From assembly GCA_028820325.1 (NCBI GenBank), contig JAPPJO010000017.1:102437-166436 (forward strand): 64,000 nt of DNA. Direction: 5' to 3'. This stretch comes from Gammaproteobacteria bacterium (GTDB lineage Bacteria > Gemmatimonadota > Gemmatimonadetes > Longimicrobiales > Gaopeijiaceae). The notes below the pieces were generated by a model, which was not told the origin of the DNA, searched no databases, and was given only the letters and a program-made list of their open reading frames with translations. Below are positions 8,123-18,300 of the stretch, piece after piece. The position numbers and the translations under genes are program-made. Numbering within the stretch: position 1 is the stretch's first letter; each line of letters opens with the position of its first letter.

Positions 8123-9026
8123 TGCGGACGACGAATCCCAGGTTCGCGGGCCGCTCCGCCAGGCGACGCATGTACCACGGGTACCAGTGCGGCCCGTAGC
8201 TGATGAGCACCCGCACGGGAATCCCGCGCCGCCTCAGTGCCAACTGCTCGCGCGTCCGGATCCCGTAGAGCATCTGCACTTCGAACGCATCTTCAGGCAG
8301 CCCCATCTCCCGCGCTTCCTCCAGGATGCGGCCGAGCAGGACGGTGTCGTGGGTTGCGATGCCGTGGGGCGCGCCCGGATTCGCGTCTTCAAGCATGAGC
8401 CGGGTGAGGACCATGAAGTTCTCGTCCACATCCGGCTTACGGGGCCAGGCGATGTCCCCTGGTTCCTGATAGGCCCCTTTCACCAGCCGCAGGCGCGCCC
8501 CCAGCGAGAGCAGCCGCTCCACATCCGCGGCCGTGCGGTACAGGTACGCCTGCACGCACAGACCGAGGTCGGGATATCGGGCCAGCGTGGCGGTGAAGAT
8601 GTCCAGCGTCTCGTCGACGTACGGCGATGCCTCCATGTCCACCCACAGGACGTCCCCCTGCGCGGCGGCGGCCGCCGCCAGCCGTTCCAGATTGGCCTGC
8701 GCCACCTCCGGGCCCAGGTCCTGGCCGAGCTGGGTCAACTTGATGGAGATCTGGCTGGGCAGTTGCTCCGCCGCGATGCGCTCGATCAGGTCCACGTAGT
8801 GTCGTACCACCCTCTCGATCTCGTCCCGGTCCTCGAGGGCTTCGCCGAGCTTGGTGAACACCGTCGAGATGTCGTGCTCGGCGAGCCCCCGGGCGGCCTC
8901 GAGCGCCGCGCCGGCGGTCTCGCCCGGCATGAAGCGCGACACCGCCCGGCGCGCAAAGGCGCGGCGCCGCATCTGGCGCTCCATCCATGCGTTCTCGGAG
9001 GCCCAGAGCAGAACCTGGCGCAGCAT
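8106..9026 (-). CDS. Proline dehydrogenase (monofunctional)
   Basis: 306 residues from ATG 9026 (MLRQVLLWASENAW). The open frame extends further upstream, but the family match begins here. This is the FAD-dependent (beta/alpha)8-barrel that oxidises proline to pyrroline-5-carboxylate and feeds electrons to the quinone pool. Visible family segments include SIKLTQLG, VDMEASPYVDETLDIF, LVKGAYQEP, and near the C-terminus EVQMLYGIR followed by RVLISYGPHWYPWYMRRLAERPAN, with the conserved substrate-binding YxxRRxxE. The length fits short bacterial ProDH rather than PutA. It is the first gene of a three-gene operon behind a candidate sigma-70 promoter. The P5C dehydrogenase is not in the window. Confidence 0.87.
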   Translation of the reverse strand: MLRQVLLWASENAWMERQMRRRAFARRAVSRFMPGETAGAALEAARGLAEHDISTVFTKLGEALEDRDEIERVVRHYVDLIERIAAEQLPSQISIKLTQLGQDLGPEVAQANLERLAAAAAAQGDVLWVDMEASPYVDETLDIFTATLARYPDLGLCVQAYLYRTAADVERLLSLGARLRLVKGAYQEPGDIAWPRKPDVDENFMVLTRLMLEDANPGAPHGIATHDTVLLGRILEEAREMGLPEDAFEVQMLYGIRTREQLALRRRGIPVRVLISYGPHWYPWYMRRLAERPANLGFVVRSVFTR

Positions 9027-9126
9027 GGCTAGCTCCGCTCCGGGGTGCGCCCGCGACGAGGTGGCGGCTCGGGGTCGGCTTCGTCGGGCATTCCGGTTTC
9101 TCCCTGAGGTGGCACGAGAGTGAGGC

Positions 9127-9155
9127 AGTATACCCGGCCCGGTCAGGTCGGCCAA
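9127..9155 (-). promoter_or_regulatory. Sigma-70-like promoter for the proline dehydrogenase operon
   Basis: On the minus strand, TTGGCC (4 of 6) is followed after exactly 17 nt by TATACT (5 of 6). Predicted transcription start is near 9120, leaving a leader of about 95 nt before the ATG at 9026. It lies in the divergent gap with the creatininase-family gene. Confidence 0.45.
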
Positions 9156-9229
9156 GTCGGTTGGCCGTGACCGTCGCCTTGCTCCTCGATCACCTGGAGC
9201 GGAGGCTGGCCCCGGCATAGGTTGGAGCC

Positions 9230-9994
9230 ATGCTCAAGACGCTTCTCCTCGAAGAGATGACCTGGCCCGAAGTGGAGGCGGCTCTGGCCGGCGGGTTCAC
9301 CTCGGTCGTGGTGGCCGTGGGTGCCATCGAGCAGCACGGCAGGCACCTGCCGCTGCTGGTGGACGCGGCGCGTGGCGACCGGCTCGCCTTCGAGGTGGCG
9401 CGCCGTCTGGGGCGTAGCCTCATTGGCCCCACGATTCGGGTGGGATGCTCCGAGCACCACATGGGCTTCCCGGGCACGATTTCGGTGAGCACGGATACCC
9501 TCAGGGCGATCTGCCTGGACTATGTGGAAAGCCTCGCGCGCCACGGCTTCCGCGCCGTGTACCTTGTGCCGTCCCACGGAGGCAACTTCGCGCCCCTGGC
9601 GGCCATGCTGGACGAACTCGGGGCCGCCGGCGCCCCCGATTGCACGGTGCACGCATATACCGACCTGCTCGAGTTCGTGGGGCTGTGGCAGGGTGCGGTG
9701 CGGGAAGTGGCCCCCGGCCTCACCGATCGCGTGGGCGGTCACGCCGACATCGCAGAGAGTTCGGAGATGCTCTGCATCCGCCCCGACCTTGTGCGGGCGG
9801 AGCTGGCCGAGGCGGGATATGTGGGGGGGTTCGACGCGGCGCTGGCCGAGCGGATATTTGGAGAGGGGCTGCGAGCGGTCACCTCGAACGGCGTGCTGGG
9901 GGACCCGCGCGGGATGAGCCGCGAGATCGGGGAGCGGTGCATTGCCCGCGCGGCCGAAGGCATCGCGGCGGCGTTACAGGCAGTCCGTGGATGA
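9230..9994 (+). CDS. Creatininase-family amidohydrolase
   Basis: 254 residues with a TTGGAG ribosome site just before ATG 9230. The creatininase family includes creatininase, the MftE mycofactocin peptidase and related cyclic-amide hydrolases that bind two metals. Visible ligand motifs are AIEQHGRHLPLLVDAARGD (Glu, His, Asp), VPSHGGN (His) and GGHADIAESSEML (Glu). The specific substrate cannot be read: creatinine, dipeptide or another lactam are all possible, and no mycofactocin genes lie near. The following gene, 49 nt downstream, is a threonine dehydratase-like enzyme, so a role in amino-acid-derived amide breakdown is plausible. Confidence 0.8.
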   Translation: MLKTLLLEEMTWPEVEAALAGGFTSVVVAVGAIEQHGRHLPLLVDAARGDRLAFEVARRLGRSLIGPTIRVGCSEHHMGFPGTISVSTDTLRAICLDYVESLARHGFRAVYLVPSHGGNFAPLAAMLDELGAAGAPDCTVHAYTDLLEFVGLWQGAVREVAPGLTDRVGGHADIAESSEMLCIRPDLVRAELAEAGYVGGFDAALAERIFGEGLRAVTSNGVLGDPRGMSREIGERCIARAAEGIAAALQAVRG

Positions 9995-10043
9995 ATCCGC
10001 TCGAGGACCGCGAGGCGCGGCCTGGTCCGGGGGCGGCCGCGGG

Positions 10044-11012
10044 ATGAAGCCGGTCGGGCCCATCGACCTGGCCGACATCCGGGCGGCGCGCGAGCGCATC
10101 GCCGGAGCCGCCATCCGCACGCCGCTGGTGCGCCTGGGGGCGGCGGGGGCGTCCGCCGAGGTGTGGCTCAAGCTCGAGTGTCTGCAGCCCATCGGGTCGT
10201 TCAAGATCCGGGGGGCCGCCAACGCCATGGCGCTCGCCGACCGCGCCCGGCTGGCGCGCGGGGTCTACACCGGGAGCGCCGGCAACATGGCCCAGGGGGT
10301 CGCGTACGAGGCCCGGCGGCGCGGGATCCCCTGCCGGGTGATCGTTCCGGACACCGCGCCCGCGGCCAAGCTGGATGCCATCGCTCGGCTGGGAGCGACC
10401 TCCGTCCCGGTACCGTTCGCCGAGTGGTGGGCCGTGCTGCGCGACTACGGCCATCCCGGCGAAAAGGGGTTTTTCGTCCACCCGGTCAGCGACCCGGCCG
10501 TGATCGCCGGCAACGGCACCATCGGGCTCGAGGTCGTCGAAGACCTGCCGGACGTGCGCGCGGTGGTGGTTCCCTTCGGCGGGGGCGGGCTCTCGTGCGG
10601 GATCGCCACGGCTGTGCGCGCGCTGCGGCCGGAGACGCGGGTGTTCGCGGCCGAGGTGGAGACGGCGGCCCCGCTGGCGGCGTCGCTCCGGGCAGGCCGG
10701 CCGGTGGACGTCCCGTACAAGCGGTCGTTCGTGGACGGGATCGGGGGCGCCGGCCTGCTGCCCGGAATGTGGCCGCTGGCCCGCGCGCTCCTGGCCGGGT
10801 CGCGGGTCGTGTCGCTCGCAGACGTCCGCGAGGCGATCCGGCTGCTGGCCGAGCGCGCGCACGTGGTCGCGGAGGGGGCGGGCGGGGCGGCGGTGGCGGC
10901 GGGGCTGGGCGACCTTCCCGGCGTCGGCGACGGCCCGGTCGTCGCGGTGGTGTCGGGCGGCAACATCGACGCGCGCGTGCTCGCGGCCATCCTCGAGGGC
11001 CGGGCGCCCTGA
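10044..11012 (+). CDS. Threonine/serine dehydratase-like PLP enzyme
   Basis: 322 residues from ATG 10044; the upstream open frame is rich in Arg and Gly and unlike the family. It is a fold-type II PLP enzyme: IRTPLVRL at the N-terminus, the Schiff-base Lys in IGSFKIRGA, the YTGSAGNMAQGVA substrate loop, and the glycine-rich phosphate-binding loop VPFGGGGLSCG. It would deaminate threonine to 2-oxobutyrate or serine to pyruvate. There is no C-terminal ACT regulatory domain, so it is of the catabolic or serine-racemase-like short type. It lies between the creatininase-family and M50-like genes on the same strand. Confidence 0.82.
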   Translation: MKPVGPIDLADIRAARERIAGAAIRTPLVRLGAAGASAEVWLKLECLQPIGSFKIRGAANAMALADRARLARGVYTGSAGNMAQGVAYEARRRGIPCRVIVPDTAPAAKLDAIARLGATSVPVPFAEWWAVLRDYGHPGEKGFFVHPVSDPAVIAGNGTIGLEVVEDLPDVRAVVVPFGGGGLSCGIATAVRALRPETRVFAAEVETAAPLAASLRAGRPVDVPYKRSFVDGIGGAGLLPGMWPLARALLAGSRVVSLADVREAIRLLAERAHVVAEGAGGAAVAAGLGDLPGVGDGPVVAVVSGGNIDARVLAAILEGRAP

Positions 11013-11076
11013 CGCTCCTGCCGCAGGAATCGCCGGCTCTGGAACCCCTCGCCTCCGCGCGACGTACCTATCCGGC

Positions 11077-11748
11077 ATGAACCCCCAGACCAAACGACGC
11101 CTCGTCTTCCTCGCCGGCTTCGCCCTCTATTTCGGGGCGATCTGGTTCGCGTGGGATACACCCGTCGTCTATCCACTGAAGGTCTTCGTGGTGCTCCTCC
11201 ACGAGATCAGCCACGGCATCGCGGCGCTCGCCACCGGGGGCACCATCGAGGGCATCGAACTCGACCCGGCCCAGGGCGGCGTGTGCTACTGTCCCGGCGG
11301 GAACGCGTTCCTGACACTGTCCGCAGGATATCTGGGGAGCCTGGGCTGGGGCGCGCTGCTGCTCATGGGCGCGCGCGCCGGCGCCCGGCCGTCACGGTGG
11401 ATCGTCGGCGCGGTGGGCGTGATGGTGATCGTGCTCACCCTCCTGTACGTGCGCAACGGCTTCGGCTTCGGCTTCGGCCTGCTCTTCGGGCTGGCCCTTT
11501 TCGCCTCGGCGGCAAAGCTCCCGGCGCGGGCGAACCGGGTACTGCTCACCGCGCTCGGGCTCACCAGCTGTCTGTACGCCATCCTCGACATCAAGAGCGA
11601 CATCATCGACCGGCCGGAACTCCAGTCCGACGCGCGCATGCTCGCCGAGATGACCGGCATCCCCACCATGGCCTGGGGATTCCTGTGGATCGGGATCGCG
11701 ATCGCGGTCGCCCTCATGCTCTTCCGCAAGGCGTTCCGGGAGGCGTAG
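11077..11748 (+). CDS. M50B-like site-2-protease-family membrane protein
   Basis: 223 residues with about five or six hydrophobic segments. The first helix pair leads to VVLLHEISHGIAALATGG, an HExxH zinc motif inside a membrane segment, as in the M50B-like bacterial and plant proteins. Near the C-terminus, AILDIKSDI resembles the second metal-ligand region (Asp). Proteins of this small type are common beside unrelated genes, and their substrates are mostly unknown. The gene ends in TAG at 11746-11748, relevant because TAG is used as an ordinary stop here. It is the last gene before the PKS leader region. Confidence 0.75.
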   Translation: MNPQTKRRLVFLAGFALYFGAIWFAWDTPVVYPLKVFVVLLHEISHGIAALATGGTIEGIELDPAQGGVCYCPGGNAFLTLSAGYLGSLGWGALLLMGARAGARPSRWIVGAVGVMVIVLTLLYVRNGFGFGFGLLFGLALFASAAKLPARANRVLLTALGLTSCLYAILDIKSDIIDRPELQSDARMLAEMTGIPTMAWGFLWIGIAIAVALMLFRKAFREA

Positions 11749-11885
11749 CCGTCCTGCCGCGTGTCTGAGGCGGGCACGGCGGGAATCCAACTCACTCTCC
11801 CGGGACGAAAGGCTGCGCTCGCAGCACCGGGCGTCCGATCCCGCCTGCGCCGGAAACAAATGATCCCCCGCGTCCCGCCCCTCGC

Positions 11886-11912
11886 TTGCCGCAGGCGTCA
11901 CGGCCATGTAAT
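11886..11912 (+). promoter_or_regulatory. Weak candidate promoter upstream of the PKS leader
   Basis: TTGCCG (4 of 6) and TGTAAT (5 of 6) are separated by 15 nt, shorter than the ideal 17. It is the only promoter-like pair seen between the M50-like gene and the PKS. If used, the PKS mRNA would have an unusually long leader of about 410 nt. Confidence 0.22.
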
Positions 11913-11980
11913 TTTCGGCAACTGCTCCATTAGGGGGTGGCGGGCCGCTGGGGAATCGCTCAGATGGCGTTCTCCGACGG

Positions 11981-12003
11981 ACCGCGGGCCTGGGCCCGCC
12001 GGT
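11981..12003 (+). other. GC-rich hairpin in the PKS leader
   Basis: GCGGGC and GCCCGC form a 6-bp stem with a CTGG loop, extended on the outside by ACC pairing with GGT. It lies 21 nt before the small leader frames and could be the first structural element of the long PKS leader. Confidence 0.3.
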
Positions 12004-12023
12004 GTTCGGCCCGATGTCGACTC

Positions 12024-12096
12024 ATGAAAAGGAGGTGATCAATTGTCTAGTCCAAGTACCCTGTTCAGCCTGGCATGGGCAAGCGATCGCCGTTAG
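12024..12096 (+). other. Candidate leader peptides with an exceptionally strong ribosome site
   Basis: Two nested short frames share one ribosome site. ATG 12024-12038 encodes MKRR and itself contains AAAGGAGGTGATC, a perfect complement of the 16S rRNA 3' end. A TTG at 12043, 7 nt after GGAGG, opens an 18-codon frame to TAG 12094-12096 encoding MSSPSTLFSLAWASDRR. Such a long anti-Shine-Dalgarno match ahead of a 17-residue peptide suggests either a leader peptide coupled to downstream control or a deliberate ribosome-binding platform. There is no database support, and neither peptide has a recognisable family. Confidence 0.3.
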
Positions 12097-12159
12097 CCGA
12101 GTGATCGTATCTGTTCGGGCCAGCGGCCATCGTGCCGGGCTGAGCAGAAAACACTGGAA

Positions 12160-12193
12160 GAAGGCGCCGTCGGATCGGTCCGGCGGCGCCTTC
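12160..12193 (+). terminator. Terminator- or attenuator-like hairpin in the PKS leader
   Basis: GAAGGCGCCG and CGGCGCCTTC form a 10-bp GC-rich stem around a 14-nt loop. It lies 64 nt after the small leader frame and 140 nt before the PKS ATG. No U-run follows, so intrinsic termination would be weak unless assisted. With the upstream small frames it has the layout of an attenuation leader. Confidence 0.4.
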
Positions 12194-12332
12194 GTCGTGC
12201 CGGCGCGGTGCTGCCACTCCAACGGAGTGCGGCTATCCTTGTAACGGGACCGTGCGCAAACGCAGGTCGCTCTCACCCTTCACGCGAACGAAGTATCGAC
12301 ATCCGCTTCGAGGGAAGCGCAGGAAACGAGAT

Positions 12333-15300
12333 ATGTCAGCTTCCATGCCTGATTCAGCCTCCAGGTCTGCGTCCGGATCCGGAGAGCCGATCGCCATCAT
12401 CGGCATGGCGTGCCGGTTCCCGGGCGCAAACGACATCGAAGCCTTCTGGCGCCTGCTGGAGACCGGAGGAAACGCTGTGGTCGAGGGGGTTCCCGGTTCC
12501 GGGGAGGGGCGCTGGGGCCAGATATTCGGCGACAATGCGGTCCAGAGCGAGGGCTGCCGTTTCGGCGCATTCGTCGACGACATCGACCGGTTCGACGACG
12601 CCTTTTTCCGGATATCCCCTGTAGAGGCCGAACTCCTCGATCCACAGCAGCGCATGATGCTGGAGGTGAGCTGGCAGGCGCTTGAAGACGCGGGCATCGA
12701 CCCGGATCGCCTGAGGGAGAGCCGCACCGGCGTCTACTCGGGGATCAGCAACGACGAGTACCGCATGCTGGTGGTGGATTCGGCCAAGCCCGCCGAGGCG
12801 GCGGCGTGCCTGTACGCGCTGAGCGGCACGAACCTGAACGGGACCGCCGGGCGCGTCTCGTTCGTGCTCGGGCTGACCGGCCCGGCCAAGGCGGTGGACG
12901 CCGCCTGCGCCTCGGCCATGGTGGCGATCAACGACGCGGTCGCCGATCTGCAGCAGGGCAAGGCGAATCTCGCCCTTGCGGGCGGCGTGCAGGCCATCCT
13001 CAACGGGCGCATCTACGAGCTGCGCGCGGACGCGATGATGCTGTCCCCCGATGGGCAGTGCAAGACCTTCGATGCCTCCGCGAACGGCTACGTTCGGGCC
13101 GAGGGCTGCGGCGTCGTAGTCCTCAAGCGCCTGAGCGACGCCGTGGCGGACGGGGACCGGATCTGGGCGGTGATCCGGGGCTCGGTGGTGAACCACGGGG
13201 GGACCGGTGTCGGCCTGACCGTGCCGAACACGCCCGCTCTGGAACAGGTCATGGAGGACGCTTTGTTCCAGGCGGGGGTCGATCCGCTGGAGGTGGACTA
13301 CGTCGAGGCGCACGGAACCGGAACCGCGGTCGGCGACCCGATCGAGCTGAACGCCGTATCCAGCGTCTACGGCAGGGGACGCGACGCCCGCGACCCGCTT
13401 CTGATCGGCTCCGTGAAGACGAACGTGGGCCATCTGGAGTCGGCTGCAGGGGTCGTCGGGCTCATCAAGGCGGCGCTGGTGGTCAGGCGAGGCATCATCC
13501 CGAAGCACCTGCATTTCCACGATCCCAGCCCGGCGGTGGACTGGGATCGCATGCCGCTGCGCGTCACTTCGGAGACCATGGACTGGCCGGACCGTCCGGG
13601 CCGCGCTCGGGTGGCCGGGGTCAATTGCTTCGGCATCTCCGGAACGAACGCTCACCTCGTAGTGCAGGAGTATCGCGGCCCGAACGGGGCTGCGGATGAA
13701 GAGGGTCCCCTGGCGGCGGGATCGCGGCAATCGGTCCAGGTGGCGCTTCCCGCGACTCTGGGGCATCTGCAGTTGCCCGACCGGGACCTGCAGGCGCGCC
13801 AGGCGCGTTTGCTGCCTCTGTCCGGCAAGTCGGAGACCGCGCTGCGGGAATCGGCCGGGCGGTATCTTTCGTGGCTCGAGGAACGGGCTGACCAGCTGGC
13901 CATGGAAGGAGCCGACGCGGAACCGCTCCTGTCGGACATGGCCTGGACCGCGGGCGTGGGACGCAGCCATTTCGACCATCGCGCCGGGGTGGTGTTCCGG
14001 GACGCCGCGTCACTCCGCCGGCAGCTGGAGGCAGTGACGGAAGGCGGGGACATTCCAGGGCCGGGCGCCGCCGGAAAGGTGGCGTTCGCCTACACCGGAC
14101 AGGGAAGCCAGTGGGTCGGGATGGGCCGGGGACTGTACGAGACGGAGCCCGTGGCGCGGGCCGTCCTCGACCGCTGCGAATCGGTGGTCCGCGACGAAAG
14201 GGGCGCGTCTCTGCTGGATGTCATGTTCGGCCGTGGCGGGGCGCGGGGAGAACTGGGCGACACCGCCTGGGAGCAACCGGCCCTCTACGCGCTGGGATGC
14301 GCGCTGACTGCCCTTTGGTCGAGCGTGGGAGTGCGCCCCGCCGTGGTGGTGGGTCACAGCGTCGGCGAACTGGCGGCGGCGCAGGCGGCGGGCGTGTTCA
14401 GCCTGGAGGACGGCATGCGCTTCGCCTGTGCGCGCGGCGCGCTGATGTCGGGGATGGCGGACGGGGCCATGGCCGCGGTGTTCGCGCCCTCTGCGCGCGT
14501 GGCGGCGGCCGTGCAGGCGCACAACGCCGCGTCCGCCGGCATCGGACTCAGCATCTCGGGAGACAACGGCACCCACCAGGTGGTCAGCGGTCCCGTTGAG
14601 GAGATCGAAACCATCTCCGCGAACTTCGACTCCGAGGGGATTCGGGTACGGCGCCTGAACACCAGGAAGGCCTTCCACAGCGCCCTGGTGGAGCCCATCC
14701 TCCCCGCGCTGGAAGAGTCCCTGGAGGGCGTGGCGGTAGCCTCCCCTTCCCTGACCGTGGTCAGCAACCTGACCGGCCGGCCGGTCGAGCCCGGCCAGGC
14801 CCTCGACGGCTCCTACTGGAGGCGCCACGCCCGGGAGGCGGTGGCGTTCGCCAGCGGCGTGGAAGCGCTCGCGGAGCTGGGCGTGGATCTGGTGGTGGAG
14901 ATCGGGCCACGCTCGGTGCTGGCCCCGATGGCGCTGTCGGCCTGGCCGGAGTCGGCCGGGACTCTGACGCCCGCGGTGATTTCGACGCTGAGCCCACCCT
15001 CCGACGACCCGGCGGCGCCCCAAGGCGGCGACTTCACGGAGGCGGTCGCGGGTGCCTATCAGGCTGGGCTCCCGATCCGGTTCGAGGGGCTGTTCGCGGG
15101 GGAGGTCCGGCGGCGGATCTCGGTCCCCGGCTATCCGTTCCAGCGAAGGCGCCACTGGCTCGAGGCCCCCAGGCGGCGGGTGCTCGGAGCCGGCCATCCC
15201 CTGCTGGGATCCCGGCACGAGACGGCGCGCGGCGAGGTCACGTTCGAGACGGAGTTGTTCCCCTCGGATCCGGAGTGGCTGGACGATCACCGGGTGTTCG

Positions 15301-18300
15301 GACGGGTCGTGGCGCCGGGCGCGCTGTACGGGGCGATGGCCGTGGCGGCCTCGCGCGTCGAGGGGCGCGCGACCGCGGCCGTGGAGGACGTGCAACTGCA
15401 CAACGCGCTGGTGTTCACGGAGGAGGACTCCGGGGACGGGAGGAGCGAGCCCGCGCGCCGGATGCAACTGGTGCTGGACGCCGGCGATCCGCTGGCATCG
15501 CGCCGATTCCAGCTCTTCAGCAGGGGCGGTGACGACGAATGGACGATGCACGTGGAGGGGCGCGTGTCACCCGACGGGTCTCCGCCGGAGGCCCCCGGGC
15601 GGATCGACCTGAACAGCCTGAAAGCCCGCCTCTCGCCCATGGACGTCGCGGACTACTACCGCGCCCGGGCAGGGACCGGGGTCGAGCTCGGCCCCTCCTT
15701 CCGCACGCTGCGCAGAGCGTGGTCCGCTCCGGGGGAAGCGCTGGGCGAGGTGTCGTTTCCGGAAGATCTGGGCTCGAACGCGCTGGACGTTCATCCGCTG
15801 GTCCTGGACGGCTGCTTTCAGGTCGTGGGAGCCGCCCGCGACCTGACCGGACCGCACGGCTCGGTCACCTACCTGCCCTTCGGCTGGGAACGTTGCTGGC
15901 TGACGACGGGACGCCTGCCCGACCAGGTGCTGTGCCATGTACGCTTGAACGAGGGGTCCGTCGCGGCGGAAGCGAATGCGGACGAAACGCCCGAGGTCCT
16001 GACCGGTGAGCTGCGCATCTACGACCCGCAGGGGAGGCTGCTTGGCGGGTTGAGCGGCTACACGGTGAAGCGGGCGACGCGCGCGGCGCTGCTGTCGACG
16101 GTCGAGGGCGTCAACGACCTGCTCTACGAGGTCGTGTGGCGGGAACGCGCCCTTCCGCCGGGCATGCCCCCGGCGGACTTCTTCCCCAGCCCCGCAGCCG
16201 TGAAATCGGCCTCCCGCCTGTTCCCGGAACATCTCATCGAGGCGGGAGTCGATCCGGATGACCGGGATGCCCTGCTGACCGATCTCGAGCACTGGTCTTG
16301 GTCGTACGCGCTCGCGACCCTGGACGCGCTGGGATGGCGGCGAAGCCGGGGCGCGGCCGTGGATCCGGAGGCTCTGCGGGAGCAACTCCGCGTCATGCCG
16401 GAGCACAGCCGCGTATTTCGGCGGATGCTCGAGATGCTCGCCAAGTCGGGTGTGCTGGTCGAGGAGGGATCCGGCTTCGTCGTGGTGCTGGGATCGGAAG
16501 ATCCGTGGCCGGAAGTCCTTCCGCCCAAACCGGACGCGCACGCCGCCGTGATGGCCCGGCGACATCCCCACGGCCTGACTGAGGTGGGGCTCTTCAGGCG
16601 GTCGGGCGGAGCCCTCCCCGAGGTGCTGCGCGGCCGCGAGGATCCGCTCACCCTGCTGTTCAGCAGCGGAGAGCCGACCGCCGCCGACCTGTATCTCAAG
16701 GCACCCGTCGCGCGCGCGGCGAACCGGCTGCTCGAAGAAGCGGTCCGGCAACTCGTCGACGCCCTCCCCGAAGGACGCCGCCTGCGGGTGGTCGAGGTCG
16801 GGGCGGGCACGGGTTCGGCCACGGCCTCCGTGCTGCCGCTGCTGCCCGAGGGACGATTCGACTACATGTACACCGACATCTCGGCAGGCTTTTTCTCGGA
16901 AGCGGAGGCCCGTTTCGGAGATGGGGGCGGATGCATCGAGTACCGTCCGCTGGACATCGAAAAGGATCCCGTCGAGCAGGGGTTTGCGGCCCACGGCTAC
17001 GACCTCCTGCTCGCGTCCAACGTCCTGCATGCGACGCGATACCTGGAGGAGACGCTGGGGCATTGCCGCCGGCTGCTCGCGCCCTCGGGACAGCTGGTCG
17101 CGCTCGAAAACCTGAGCGGCCTGGGGTGGATGGACCTCACGTTCGGGCAGCTCGACGGCTGGTGGCGGTTCGCCGACGACTACCGGCCGCATCATGCCCT
17201 GGCGAGCCCGGCGGTATGGCGACGCGCGCTCGGCGACGCCGGTTTCGAGGGGGTCGAGGTGCTCGGGGTGGACGAAGCCGACACGGACCGGACCCCGGAC
17301 AAGGGCGTGATCGTGGCGCAGGGGCCCGCCGAGGTGCGGGAGCCGCCCGGCGCGTGGATCCTGGCGGCGGACGAGGGGGGCGCGGCGGCGCAGCTGGCAA
17401 CCGACCTGGCGGCTCGCAACCAGACGGTGGTGCTGGCCATCGGCGGCGAACCGGACGTTGAGTTGCCCGAGCCGAACGGCCCCGGCGTCTTTGCCGCGAC
17501 GGTCGAGATGCAGCGGCGCGAGTCCTGGCGATCGCTGATCGACAGCCTTCCGGGTGACGTACCCTTCAGCGGTGTCGCGCACCTGATGGCACTCGAGGGT
17601 GCCGGTCAGGACGCGACGACCGGCGACGTGGCCGACGACATTGAACGGATGGGCGCTACCGCCCTGGCCCTGGCGCAGGGCGTGGCGGACTCCGGCCTGA
17701 CCCCGGAAAAGGGCATCTGGTTCGTGACCCGCGGAGCGCAGGTGCTGGAGCGTGAGCGCGGGGGGGAGCTGGCCGGCGCGGTTCTGTGGGGCTTCGGCAA
17801 GGGCGTGGCCCGGGAAGCGGCGCACCTGCAGCCCCGGATGATCGATCTGGATCCGGGAGAGATGGCGCCCGAACCCGACCTCGTGAACGAACTCCTGTAT
17901 CCCGACTCCGAGAACCACGTCATCCACCGCTTCGGGCGCCGGCGGGTCGCTCGCCTGATCCGCGCGGAGTCGGAGGCCGAACGGCTGGCGCTGCCGGAGG
18001 AACCCGACTGGGTGCTGGCTCCGGATCAGGGCGGGGTGTTCGACCGGCCGTACGTGCAGCCGCTGCCGGCCCGTCCCCTGGAGCCCAGGGAAGTCCGCGT
18101 CGCCGTGGGCGCGGCCGGGCTCAACTTCTGGGACGTGTTCCGTTCCCTGGGGTTCATCGAGGAGGGGCTGCTGGGCAGGGAGATGTGCGGCCGCATCGTC
18201 GAGATCGGGGCCGAGGTGTCCCGGGTGTCGGTGGGCGACCACGTGGTCGGGATGGGATTTGGCGCGTTCGGGCCAATGATGATCACCCACGAGGAACTGG

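Noticed and set aside
12043..12096. The 17-residue leader peptide as a lasso- or other RiPP precursor
   Set aside because: No RiPP-modifying enzyme, cyclase or dedicated protease is found beside it; a leader role fits the position better.
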